Of a stretch of 64,000 nucleotides of DNA, positions 51,263 to 62,538 are shown piece by piece. A program made the translations under genes and the position numbers. The DNA lies in the NCBI GenBank assembly GCA_949318235.1, contig OX439131.1, forward strand, positions 14,136,434-14,200,433, in the 5' to 3' direction. The notes below the pieces were generated by a model. It was not told the origin of the DNA. It did no database searches and saw only the letters and a list, made by a program, of their open reading frames with translations. The DNA is from Ecdyonurus torrentis. Its lineage: Eukaryota; Arthropoda; Insecta; Ephemeroptera; Heptageniidae. Within the stretch, counting starts at the first letter, position 1. Each line of letters begins with the position of its first letter.

Positions 51263-51332
51263 TAAAATGTAATTTAACAATTTATTTCCAATTTTTATGA
51301 ACTTTTACAACTGCACATAGTAATTTAAGTTC

Positions 51333-51367
<35 letters not shown>

Positions 51368-51419
51368 AGGGCATATAATAAAATAAAATATAAATATGTA
51401 TGTACGGTTAGTTCTAGAT

Positions 51420-51650
51420 TATTCGAATCGAGGAGGGTTTTTATCAACATCAGCTGGGCCGGAGGGATGTCGGCGCCGGCTGTGTATTGATTTGCACCAC
51501 TCCACACACCACGATGAGAGGGGAGGTGGCGCCACCAGCTGACAAACAGGCACCCACCACGTGACCACGGCGCAGCAAGCACCACCAACATGCAAATAAC
51601 GACCTACATCCCTTTGCACCTGGACTAACTGCGAAGGCTATGTATAAGCT
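51420..51650. other. GC-rich islet of unknown nature
   Basis: Strikingly GC-richer than anything within several kb and low in simple repeats. Two overlapping minus-strand frames (51331-51591 and 51419-51619) run through it but resemble no family and are mutually exclusive. It could be a promoter or 5' exon, or a decayed GC-rich element. Confidence 0.3.
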
Positions 51651-51856
51651 CTGCAGATTAAGCCATCAAGTATAACCACATTCGCACATTTTGCAAATGT
51701 GATGTGACGTCTGATAAATACATCTCGTGTATGCGCGTTGACATTGATGTGTATGACTCGATCCTTAACCTTTGATTGAACAACGTCACTCGATTTATTA
51801 TCTTGGGATTTGAATTATAAAATACATATGTGGTATACTTACATAATTAAAACACG

Positions 51857-51858
<2 letters not shown>

Positions 51859-51933
<75 letters not shown>

Positions 51934-51952
51934 CACACACACACACACATAT

Positions 51953-52019
<67 letters not shown>

Positions 52020-52050
52020 CACACACACACATATTATATACATATATAAA
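51859..52050. repeat. Duplicated compound (AT)n-(AC)n microsatellite
   Basis: The block (AT)n, ACACACACAC, ATATTATATACAT occurs twice in a row with different AT and AC lengths. Confidence 0.9.
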
Positions 52051-52164
52051 ATATACATAGTAATACAGATTGGACTCGTATTAGAGATAGAGTACATTAC
52101 GTCAATAAAGAACAAAAGTTTCATTAACACGAAATTTTACCTAAATAACTGATCTCTGATATGC

Positions 52165-52640
52165 CACACGGAAAAAATAAATTACACAATTTATGCTGCA
52201 TTAGATGGACAAAAATAAATATGGAAATATTTATGCTAGCTAATTTTCAGCACTATTTTTTTTTAATACAACATAATCTATGATACAATTCACAATTAAA
52301 ACTATTCGTTACAATCATTATTTATGTTCTAATTTAACATAATTTATGCTATAATGACAGAAATACAGCATAAATTACGTAATTTTTTCTATCCGTGTGA
52401 ATAATAAATAGAATTACTATATTCTAGATCACAAATGTTGCTACACTTTAGAATAACAAAAGTTATTATGCTGAATATCTAAACTATTATGCTAAGTTGT
52501 AGTATATAATCAATAATCACTATACAGTACACTTTTAAGTATACATATAAATTATGTTGTTATGCATACATGTAATCAGTGAGCTATGCAGTTGCATTGA
52601 GCTATAGCATAATTATTACGTATTTATTTTCGTCCGTGCA
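52165..52640. repeat. Inverted-repeat cluster with CACACGGA ends
   Basis: CACACGGAAAAAATAAATTAC then ACAATTTATGCTG (52165 onward) is mirrored at 52366-52399. A third related arm, inverted, ends near 52640 (ATTACGTATTTATTTTCG then TCCGTGCAC). It is probably a MITE plus a fragment of a second copy. Confidence 0.6.
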
Positions 52641-55303
52641 CGAAAAAAAAAATTTCATTATCGACTATAATTCAAACCTGTATGATTTACAGTAGATGTG
52701 ATTTCAATTTCATTCGTTCTAATGCCATTGAACATTACAACTGGGGAAAAAAATTTGGCAGTGAAAAAAGGACGAGGAAAGAAGAAAAAGAGTAACATAG
52801 TCGTGATATAAAAATAAACGTAAGAGAGAATAAGTGTCTGTTCTATTGAATCATTAACAATGTAAATAATTGTATAATACATCAATTCAGACGTGTCGTA
52901 AGCCGCGTGCTATTTCATACACAGATGCTATAAAAGGTGCAAAGAAAAATAACTGAAAAATGCATAAGAAACTCGTAGGGGAGTAACATACAAAGTATTA
53001 TTGTGTAAGATGCAGCTGTCCATATCTCATCATAACAATACCTATATACACATAATAAAAATTTAAAAATCAAAATATTACGCATTTTGTCTGAAATATA
53101 TTTATCTAGTACAAACTTTATAATCATATCTCTAGATTTCACAAATACCTTTAGATTAATGTGTATTAACATCTATAGTATAATGATGCAAGAGTGCCAT
53201 TGTTTTTATTATTATTTTTTTTTTAGATGCGTGACAAAGAAAGATAATGTTCGAATTAAGTACATCAACTTTACAGTATAAGAAAGGACTTAAGTATAGA
53301 GATTAAAAAAGAAAAAGAGATTACCTCTCACGAGTAATTGATTATAAATTATTATTATAAAGTAACTACAATCTCTGTTGACAGAGAGAGAGAGAGAGTA
53401 CACATAGTATGTTGAAAATACACATTGAGTCATACAAGAGGATTAAATTATTTTATTGAAATGTTGCCCAGAAATATAAATCACAAAATTCCATCTGTCT
53501 TAAAGGAAATTTTGGCAAGCTTAAATTTTATGTTTGAAATGATTTTAAAAGTATGAAAATTTTTATATGTTTTAAGTTTCTATACGGAAAACTGATGAAG
53601 TAAACAGTTTAAAGATCGAGTTTATTACTCGTATATAGATATTTTTATATTTTATTCTAGTTTATTCAATTATTTAATCATTTTATTTTACGATATACAC
53701 TTTTGGAAATGTAAATAGCACTTATACTTGCTTTTGAGTATACCCACTACTGTGATATTACATTACCATTCAAAAACTCTTGCTAAATTTACAATAGTAT
53801 TCTTATACGTTTAAAATATACGCTGAATTTAATTGGTGTACTATCACAATCGTGTACAGTACAGTACGTACATAATACAGTGCTGTTTTCTGTTCTGTAC
53901 AGTCTGAGTTTTTATAATCTCGAGTATGTGTGTAAAAAAAAAATTAAAAAAAAAAATGTTTTTTTAGAAAATAATAATAATAAACTCGAAGGTGGAAAGA
54001 TTGGTATATAGGTATTTTTAATTTTTGAAAGAAAACCAAGCATTTCGAATTTGCACTTATAATTCAGTATTCAGTACAGTACATATTAATAAACAAAATG
54101 AAGTATAATATATATAAACGCATAAATTACAAGATTTTTACAATTCCACAATTCATAATATTCTTACAGAATAAGACATGATTTTAATAAAGAGATATAT
54201 TTACTTTATGTTTTTTATCTCAATAATACAACATGTAGAGAAACAAATTTATTGCGTAAATGAAGTACAATGAACCCTATATTCTCTTAAAGTTAAAAAA
54301 AAAAAGCTTTCCCCGGTATAAAGGGGGGGGGGGGGGGCTGTCTATTTACATTTAAATATTATAAAATAAATGGAATATTTTTTGGTGTCCAAATTATATG
54401 CCGTATTATAGCGACTACAGTATTGTTCCGTGACAATACTTTTGTACTGCAGTGACTGTGAACTACACACGTCACGGAAGTCACACAATCGTGCGTTTTT
54501 TTTATTTCTTGAAAGTGACTTTTATTGACTTCTTGTGAGACACTATTTTCAATTTCATGCTCTCTCTCTCTCTCCTGATTATACACGTGTTCAAGTTACG
54601 ATACTAATAAAATCAGCAATCAAAAATTATATCCACAAATATATTAGTTAACCTTCAAGATTAACAAAAATTTAAAAATTTATTTGGTGATAAATTTTGT
54701 TTCTCCTCATTAGCTACCAATCCTATCTTAATAAATTCCTGATATCAAGTAGTCAGATCGAGAAGTGTTTTGTTTTATCTTGTCGCCTTTTTTCTCATTT
54801 ACAAAGTTGTAAGTCTGGCATAAATTGAATCTAAAAAGCATTCCTTTGTGACGACGTATACATCTTGATGTTAATTAAGACGATTTTTATATGTACTTTA
54901 ATAACATTGTGGTACTTGTGTACTTGCCAAGGTTCATCTTGGGTTAGGAGGAAGGGAAGAAGAAGAAGAAGAATGTCGCGACCTAGCTCCCCCCCCCCCC
55001 CTTCCCCCCACACCCCACGCCGTGTAGATATCGCGAAAGAAAAAGAAAGAAAGAAGGTGCCTTCAATGTCACGCCTGTGCTCACTGATCATTTTTACTTG
55101 GAACAATAAAAAATAGAGATTCTTGACATGCAATTATAATATTGAAATTTATATTTGCATTCAATTTTTCTCTCTTGATATATTTTTATAAATCATCTGA
55201 AATTGAAATTGACGTTGGTCTAAAGCGGAGCATTATCCTGCTTATAAAAATAATTTAAATCAAAAGTATTATATAATGCTGATAAAGATGTGTCCAATCA
55301 AAT

Positions 55304-55304
55304 G

Positions 55305-55387
<83 letters not shown>
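55304..55387. repeat. (AT)n microsatellite
   Basis: About 84 bases of AT followed by ACACACATATACAT. Confidence 0.96.
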
Positions 55388-55399
<12 letters not shown>

Positions 55400-56774
55400 T
55401 ATCAAGTCTCCCTCCCTCTCTCTAGTCATTACAAACATAAAAACATGGAGATTCATCGTGATTGATAGAGGGGGGAAAAAATTAAATTTTTGCGATCAAT
55501 AAAATATTGTAATTTATATTAAGTTGGTACACGATGTAGAAAATTGGTACCGAGAAGAGGTTATATAGTTACAAGATGACGCACTATATAGTATTATAAG
55601 GTAAAAAAATAGCGTCACGTACGTAATATAATATTTGTAGATAACTATAAGCACACACACCTTTCGCTGCGATCTGTTCGCGTCAATTGACAGGCATGGG
55701 TGGGTGACTCATTCATTACCCACTACTAAATCTGTCAACATCTTTCACCTCATCTTACACGCATACATGCTTGTGCTAAAATTTGTACACTTTGCATAAC
55801 AATTACAATATACATACATAATACATATACGATTGAAAAATATAAGATATTATGACTCATGGAAAACAAATTGTTGGTCCTATATGTTTGGATGTGTTTG
55901 AATGCTTGTTATAGGTGGTGACGTGTAACCAATCAGAAGCGTACGGAAAATAGTATCGAACCCATCGATTTTGGAGAAAACTATATTGCAAAGAATAAAT
56001 AACTTTTAACAACCCATCAACGCTCAGATTCTTTTTAACTAAAAAAATTATCAAAAATTAGTCAACTTTGAAAATTTCTGGAAACCTACTTTTTGAATCT
56101 AGAGGTATCAAACTTGGATTATGGTTAAACAACACATACTCACAAAGAAAAGAAGAAGAGAGAAAAAAAAAAAAAAAAAAAAGGCTAGTTAGAAGTATGG
56201 GATATTTTTATGCATCTTTATTTTTATTAATTTACTCTAAAATATATTTTTATTATTCGAAAGCATAAATTTAACGGTGCAATATATTTTCTTCATTTTC
56301 AATATTTTTATACGATTAAATTAACAACTGCCCTTTAATGAATTTAAATTTTATATGTATTATAAGACATTAAATTGTAACTAAAATGTACCTCAAAGAA
56401 TTTTTATGGATGACACTTACGAAATTATAACAAGAGCACAAGAAAGTTTAAAAATAATTTTGCTCCGTTTTTTTCTTTTTCTTTTCTTCTTCTGGGTCTT
56501 TTAAACTTCGTTATTTACTTACAAAACAAAAAGTTTACTTTTAGTTCAATGTTAAGTCAGGGGAAAATGTTCTGTGCAGATTACTTGATGAATATAATTG
56601 ACCTGATAAAATTGTCGAGTGACCTAATTGCCATGCGAAACTTTAGTTAATTAGGACAAATAAATCAACAATATTATAGACGCTCCAATCAATTCACAAC
56701 TTAATTTGTTGATTGGCTAATCAATGAATTTATTTGATGATGTCAGTTCATTAATACTAAACTGTAAATTTTTA

Positions 56775-56840
56775 AAAGTTCCCCCTATTATCAAGGCTTT
56801 TATTTAAAGGAAAATTAAATTAAAATAGAGGGGAACTTTA
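56775..56840. repeat. Small hairpin
   Basis: AAAGTTCCCCCTATT is mirrored by AATAGAGGGGAACTTT, about a 15-bp stem with a 34-base AT-rich loop. Confidence 0.6.
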
Positions 56841-56886
56841 GTTATAAAATTATAAAGAAAATTAACTTTTTGAAGAATTTCTGCCA

Positions 56887-56919
<33 letters not shown>

Positions 56920-57109
56920 ATCGTCTATAGAATAGGAATTAAATGTGACGTAAATGTTGTGGATTTTTTTTTGGGGGAAATTTAAAATTTTTATCGCAGG
57001 AAGGAGTTGTCAAGTATTAAGAGTAAAGCTTGAGCTTTCGTTATTAATATTATTTCAAATACTTATAACTATACTAAATCCTAAACCAAATAAAATTGCA
57101 AAATATATT

Positions 57110-57144
<35 letters not shown>

Positions 57145-57902
57145 GCAGTGTCATAATATAGTAATTAATGACGACATGCAGAAAGATATTTACAACATTA
57201 ATAAAGGCGTGGTTAAATTTAAACACACAGTACAGTAGGTATATACCATATACTTTAAAATTTAAAAAAAAAAAATGACGTACTATATAGTCACGTGATA
57301 ATTAACGTAAAAAGAAAAGTGAATGAGTGAAGGGTGCACGTGTACTCAAATTATATTATTCACACCTCCTATTTTAAACATCACGCATTGAATTTATACC
57401 TTATGTAGAACATTCACCTATGTTTTTAGTTTATATGAAGACTACACACATTATATTATACTGCATGCTTTTACTATAAACATAAATACATGCATGCATG
57501 GCATGCGATGTCTTATCTTGTCTTATGTTGCAATTCAAAGTACACACATATACAGACGGGGTATAGTGTTATATGGAGGTATTGCATTTCTTTATGCAAA
57601 TCTCGAGGCTACAAATATAAGGTTTCACTATATACATCATATTCTTTGCCATTATATTAAACGACAACTATAATTTATTTTAAATCTTATAAAATTTCAT
57701 TCTTTACGGAAATTAGAATAAAATATCTGGCTACACATCGAATTTTAAAGCTGCCAATAAATTGAAAGTTTTTTTTATTATTATTTCTGCATGTAAGGAA
57801 CATAATATTATATAGGCATAAAGTATGTATTCAGATATACCTATAATTTCAATATTATATAGTTCTTTATTATCATTATTTAGCAATACCGTATTTTGAT
57901 TG

Positions 57903-57903
<1 letters not shown>

Positions 57904-57956
<53 letters not shown>
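57904..57956. repeat. (GA)n microsatellite
   Basis: About 53 bases of pure GA. Confidence 0.97.
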
Positions 57957-57959
<3 letters not shown>

Positions 57960-58113
57960 AACATTTAATTTACGTAATAAAGTAATAACGCAAGCCCCAA
58001 TAATAAAAGTTGTGAAATGATGTGATCTAAATTGATAGTAATTAAACAAAAATTCCACCCATCTTTTCTGCTAATTTTGTGTATTTTTCTTATCGTGTGT
58101 AAAACACATCTTA

Positions 58114-58115
<2 letters not shown>

Positions 58116-58205
<90 letters not shown>
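58116..58205. repeat. (CT)n microsatellite
   Basis: About 90 bases of pure CT. Confidence 0.97.
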
Positions 58206-58209
<4 letters not shown>

Positions 58210-59030
58210 TTGATTACGTCAAGCAAATGCTTCGCAAGCGGGAAATTATACTGTTACACTTTTTTTTTCTTTCTCTCGCTGTCTAAAACCTTTGAACTGT
58301 AGTGCAATAGTGCAATATTATTTTCCCTAAATGTTGCAATGTTTTCTAGTATATTATGCCAAATATATTAGAGCCAAAAATATTTTACATAATTCATACC
58401 TATAACTTTAGATTTAATGCAAATTTTCTACAAAAATATTAAAAAAAAAATGTACAGTATAATTATATAATTTTAGAATAATTAACATAGGCATTTCAGT
58501 AAATTCAAAAAAAAAAAAATAAATAAAAAAAAAAAAATAGATATATTATAGGCCTACTTTATGTATAATTATATATCTTCATACTTGTATATTATATGAA
58601 ACTTATCATAATATATTTTAGTTAATTGCCAAAGTTAAATTTCGATGGGAATAAGAAGCAAAAACTTTATAATATATAGTTCATACGGAAGTTACATGTA
58701 TCATATTTATGCCGAACTTCATAATAAAGCATGACCTATATCTTATCACAGCTTGTTCTTATCAAGCTTTTGAGCGGAACCTTTTTTTTTTTTTTTTTTT
58801 TTCCATCTCTCAATTCCGCGCCTATAACTTTGGCGCCTTTTTTTATAAGTTGATAAAAAATAAAAATGAACCAATTGCAAAACGCCAATTTGTGATGAAA
58901 TAAATTATAGATATTTTTTAGAGGTCAATATAAATGAAATAAGGATAGAAATATATTTAAGAGACTTAAAATGTTGTCCATATTTTAGATGATAAATACA
59001 AGATAGGATTATTTACAAAATAAAAATAAA

Positions 59031-59640
59031 AAAAGGGCATGGTCCATTTCATCATCGCCGGTGTTGAACGGCACAGCATCTTTTCAGGCGTACGTGGGTG
59101 TAACACGCCGGTATTTTAGCATAACAGATCGCAAGCGATATTTGTGCATTTTTTACTAAATAACAAAGTCGCAGCCGAGGTGACATATATTCAAGTAAGT
59201 TTAGAATATTTAACTTAAAAGATCCACGTGGAATTTGCTGGGAGTGTCATTTTTAGCCGAGCTCAGCAAGAGTATTGATCTACGAGCTACAAAAGAGAGC
59301 GGCGGGCGGACAATCCCAGCAGAACACACGTGGGAAGTTTCGCATCGAGCGGGATAAACATTTTGATAAATAACATATTAGGAAAATAATATTAACCTAT
59401 AATAAATTTACCAAAGCAAAGCCTAAGTGTTGTAAAATATTGATAAATACTTACTTTTTCCTGAAAATAGCCGGAAAAGCAGATATTTCCCCAGCAAGTC
59501 AGGACAGAGAAATCCTCGGTTCTGCAAAGCACCGGCGGAATTACTCCTCTGTAATAGTTTATGTGTCTGCTAGGAGAGGGCGACACTGCGCGGAAAACTT
59601 TTACCGCCAAAAGTCATAGGAAATTTGGAGCATAGTGAAG
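59031..59640. promoter_or_regulatory. GC-richer region upstream of the pseudouridine-phosphate gene; possible promoter or first exon
   Basis: Elevated GC and CpG compared with flanks, in two blocks (59040-59340 and 59470-59615). The first contains a hairpin with CACGTG in both arms (59224-59334). The second has an E2F-like TTTTGGCGG/TTTTCCGCGC pair on the minus strand. On the minus strand a GTAAGT donor-like site lies near 59450, but no ATG-started frame leads to it. It may be the promoter of the plus-strand gene at 60486 or a divergent non-coding first exon. Confidence 0.35.
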
Positions 59641-59850
59641 CTGTACGAAAACAAAATATTATTCCTTTTTTTTTATTTTTCAAATACAATGTAAATTGGG
59701 TAATTAAAAAGATATATTATTAATATTATTGACTAATTCTTTGTAGACATTATTTTCATTACTACAAATTTAAAGTAAACTGCAGTTGTGTTCTGAAAAC
59801 AAGTTATATTCATGCTTTTAAAAAGTATAGAAAAAAATTCATATTGGACG

Positions 59851-60161
59851 TATAGGGTGGTTTCATACATGTTAAAGTCGACGTCATAAGTGAGTACTAA
59901 ATAACATTGGCCGGTATAGGAAAATGGCACATTTTGCCAGAGTTTAAAAATACTTCGCAATTTTTTTGAGAGCATTGATGCTGCTAACGGGTTGAATTAG
60001 TACCTCAAGTATGCAAGAAAAATAATAATGACCAAAAAATAGCTAATTTTCCAAAGAAAATAGCCAAAAACTACGTTTGTCCTATGCTGAGCAATGTTAT
60101 TCATTGCTCAAGAAGAGCATCGAAAAGCACTCAGAATGACGTCATGCGTACACACCCTATA
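59851..60161. mobile_element. Dispersed inverted-repeat element, copy B
   Basis: Ends TATAGGGTG and CACCCTATA form a terminal inverted repeat, followed inside by GACGTCATAAGTGAGTAC against the mirrored GCACTCAGAATGACGTC. It shares most of its length, collinearly, with 11283-11579. No coding capacity. Confidence 0.85.
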
Positions 60162-60485
60162 CACATTTCTTATCGCGCGTGTCCTAATTTTTGGCCAAAT
60201 AATTGAGATAAATATGTATACTATTGACCAACAATCTCTGATATGTTATTGAGTTAGAATAACAAAATTCTCCTGTCATATGTTTTTTTAATTTAATTAT
60301 TACAATGTAATTTTTCCTCATATGGCATGTGCGTAATCAGGTAATCACTAAATTTTTGTATGAAAACACAATATAATGGGTGCACCGCAGTGTAATGGTT
60401 TTAAAATTATTTTATTATTTACATATTCTATAATAATAATAAAAATGTGTTTGTTATTACTTTGCAGGTGTGTAATTAAACCACA

Positions 60486-60692
60486 ATGTGGCGAACGTTG
60501 CTTCTACAGAGACTCGGTACTAATGTCCGTAGACTCTCTCAGTCATGTTTGGACATTACTCCTGAAGTTTACTCTGCATTGCAATCTCAGAAACCTGTAG
60601 TAGCTCTAGAATCTGCAATCATCACCCATGGAATGCCTCAACCTCATAATTTACAAACAGCTCTTCAAGCTCAAGCAGCTATTAGAGAACAG
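60486..60692 (+). CDS. PsuG-kinase exon 1 (residues 1-69)
   Basis: An acceptor TTTGCAG (to 60467) precedes GTGTGTAAT TAA ACC ACA ATG, so this exon carries a little 5' UTR and another 5' UTR exon probably lies upstream. It encodes the Arg-rich presequence and the [12 protein letters not shown] motif. Confidence 0.92.
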
Positions 60693-62538
60693 GTATAATG
60701 TGAGCCACACAGGGATATGCTGATTTTTCAATTTGGGTAAATCTTATTTAATTCTTTTTCTTCTTCTTTATTTCTAGGGAGCAGTACCTGCTACTATAGC
60801 TGTTGTGAATGGTAGAGTGAAAGTAGGATTGACAGACTTTGAACTGGAGAGATTATCTGTAGCAGATAAAAATACAACAAAGAAAACTTCACGAAGAGAT
60901 TTTCCATTTGTTATAGCAAAGGTAAATTAATTGTAATACAAGGCTTTTACATGTAATAATTCTTTGATATAAAACTTTTTTTTAAAATTTTTTTTAATGG
61001 TAAATTTATTTCCTATTTTTTCTATAATATTGAAGTTGTCATGCAAATTTATTTTTCTTAACCATATAATATGACATGCTCTATATATCAGTTAAATTAT
61101 GTCCTCAGGGATTCAATGGAGGGACAACAGTTGCTGGTACAATGATGGTCGCTCATGCAGTTGGTATCAAAGTTTTTGCTACAGGTAAGTAAATAATAAT
61201 AATAAAATAAAAATAAATAAAATATTTGTGTTTTATACTCTATAAGTGAATTTCAAGTATTTTTACATTTTTGGTGCTTTATGATTGGCAGGAGGTCTAG
61301 GTGGAGTTCATCGTGGTGCAGAGGACACCTGGGATGTGAGTGCAGACTTGGTAGAGCTGGGAAGAACTCCTGTAGCTGTTGTATGCAGTGGAGCAAAATC
61401 AATCCTAGACATACCCAGGACTTTAGAATACCTAGTGAGACACTTGCGTGAAATAAAATTAAATATGTTAGAAATGTTGTGACTAAATAAAAAATAATTT
61501 TGTGTTAATTAGGAAACCCAAGGTGTTTGTGTAGCCACTGTTGGTCCTGAACCAGACTTCCCTGCTTTCTACACTCGTAGCAGTGGTTGCATGTCTCCTT
61601 GCCATGTCACATGTATCTCCGAGGCGGCTGACCTGGCAGTGTCATGGTGGAGAGTAGCCAGTCCCTCGGGTGCAGGTCTGGTGCTTGCAGTGCCAGTGCC
61701 TGAGTCTGCAGCAGCCAGTAGCCAGGGCATTGAGATAGCTATCAGAGCAGCCGTGGCAGAGGCTTCGGAGCAAGGAATTATTGGCAGAGACCTCACACCC
61801 TTCCTCCTGAGTAGAGTCAACCAGATCACTGCAGGTGCTGCATTAGAAACCAGTAACCTTTTCATGCACATTGTTATATACATATGCACTCCAAAAGTTC
61901 TCACTAATTTATTTATTTATTATTATTATTTAGATAAGATACTATATATGACATTTATTTTTGATTATATCCTGTTAAAGTTGTTTCTTTCCATATATTA
62001 CTTTTTTTTTCTTTTCATATTTTGACATTTATCATTCATTTGATAGATTATTTAGCATATTTCTGACACTTGATATTTTGTTCTCAAATTGTATCACCTT
62101 AACTATCTTAACTAGATATTTCTCTTGTTCTAAATAATGCTGCTACTGCTGCTAAAATTTGTGTGGAGATGAGCAGACATGATACAAGCCCTCCCAGGTC
62201 GGCAAGAGATTTCCATCAAGTACCAAACACTGGAGCTTCAGCTTCTGGAGGAGTGGTATGGTTATTTATTTATTTAGTCAGTCATTCATTCATTCATTCA
62301 TTCATTCATTCATTCATTCATTCATTCATTCATTCATTCATTCATTCATTCATTCATTCATTCATTCATTCATTCATTCATTCATTCATTCATTCATCCA
62401 TCCATCCATTCATTCATTTTATTTATTTATTTATTTATTTATTGTCATTACATTTATTTTTTTATTTACTTCAAATAGGTGATTGTTGGTGGCAGTGCTT
62501 TAGATCGAGTTGTCAAAACTGAAAAATCAACAATCGAG
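60486..62538 (+). CDS. Pseudouridine-5'-phosphate glycosidase fused to PfkB-type kinase (partial, 5' seven exons)
   Basis: Seven exons (60486-60692, 60778-60921, 61109-61184, 61292-61434, 61513-61852, 62116-62255, 62479-62538) join to 370 codons with consistent GT-AG junctions. The glycosidase (PsuG/IndA family) domain covers about residues 22-345: [18 protein letters not shown] (E42), [34 protein letters not shown] (H149, D157, D161), [11 protein letters not shown] (K178, the Schiff-base lysine position in bacterial PsuG), [37 protein letters not shown]. Residues 351-359 (VIVGGSALD) open a PfkB sugar-kinase domain, which continues beyond the window. The enzyme pair would phosphorylate pseudouridine and split the phosphate to uracil and ribose-5-phosphate. 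[11 protein letters not shown] plus further Arg suggests a mitochondrial presequence. The start follows an in-frame TAA in the same exon. No later exon was found up to 64000. Confidence 0.93.
60778..60921 (+). CDS. PsuG-kinase exon 2 (residues 70-117)
   Basis: Encodes [18 protein letters not shown] and [18 protein letters not shown] acceptor, GTAAAT donor, phase 0 at both ends. Confidence 0.93.
61109..61184 (+). CDS. PsuG-kinase exon 3 (residues 118-142)
   Basis: Encodes [20 protein letters not shown] then KVFAT. CCTCAG acceptor, GTAAGT donor, leaves in phase 1. Confidence 0.94.
61292..61434 (+). CDS. PsuG-kinase exon 4 (residues 143-190)
   Basis: Encodes [20 protein letters not shown] and [15 protein letters not shown] with catalytic K178. 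TTGGCAG acceptor, GTGAGA donor. Confidence 0.95.
61513..61852 (+). CDS. PsuG-kinase exon 5 (residues 191-303)
   Basis: Encodes [20 protein letters not shown], then VSWWRV, VLAVPVP and [26 protein letters not shown] acceptor, A|GTAACC donor; the open frame beyond 61852 is intron read-through. Confidence 0.94.
62116..62255 (+). CDS. PsuG-kinase exon 6 (residues 304-350)
   Basis: Encodes [19 protein letters not shown], the end of the glycosidase domain, then a linker [20 protein letters not shown] acceptor, GTATGG donor. Confidence 0.9.
62283..62419. repeat. (ATTC)n microsatellite
   Basis: About 115 bases of CATT/ATTC repeat with CATC variants at the end, inside intron 6 of the pseudouridine gene. 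Frames of Ser-Phe-Ile-His repeats here are not coding. Confidence 0.97.
62479..62538 (+). CDS. PsuG-kinase exon 7 (residues 351-370), start of kinase domain
   Basis: Encodes [20 protein letters not shown], the first strand and GGS turn of a PfkB-type kinase. AAATAG acceptor, GTAAGT donor, phase 0. The next exon must lie beyond the window. Confidence 0.9.

Larger units (their letters stand above)
52641..59030. other. Gene-poor intergenic stretch
   Basis: No convincing exon. Contents: short (GA)n (53383-53398), poly-G (about 54320-54337), poly-C (about 54990-55002), (AT)n, (GA)n and (CT)n arrays listed separately, long poly-A/T tracts (56890-56919, 57113-57142, 58783-58802) and a small hairpin at 56775-56840. 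Confidence 0.5.

Noticed and set aside
51424..51440. GATTCGAAT resembling a tRNA B box
   Set aside because: No A box or cloverleaf could be built on either strand.
59392..59610. 72-aa minus-strand frame ending near a GTAAGT site
   Set aside because: It begins at TTG, not ATG; the nearest ATG frame upstream stops after 15 codons. Kept only as a possible non-coding exon or promoter.
60376..60600. Upstream ATG frame overlapping the pseudouridine gene start
   Set aside because: Crosses a strong TTTGCAG acceptor and is out of frame with the glycosidase.
62163..62522. Frame with Ser-Phe-Ile-His repeats continuing exon 6
   Set aside because: Read-through into intron 6 over (ATTC)n; the GTATGG donor at 62256 and AAATAG acceptor before 62479 restore the family sequence.
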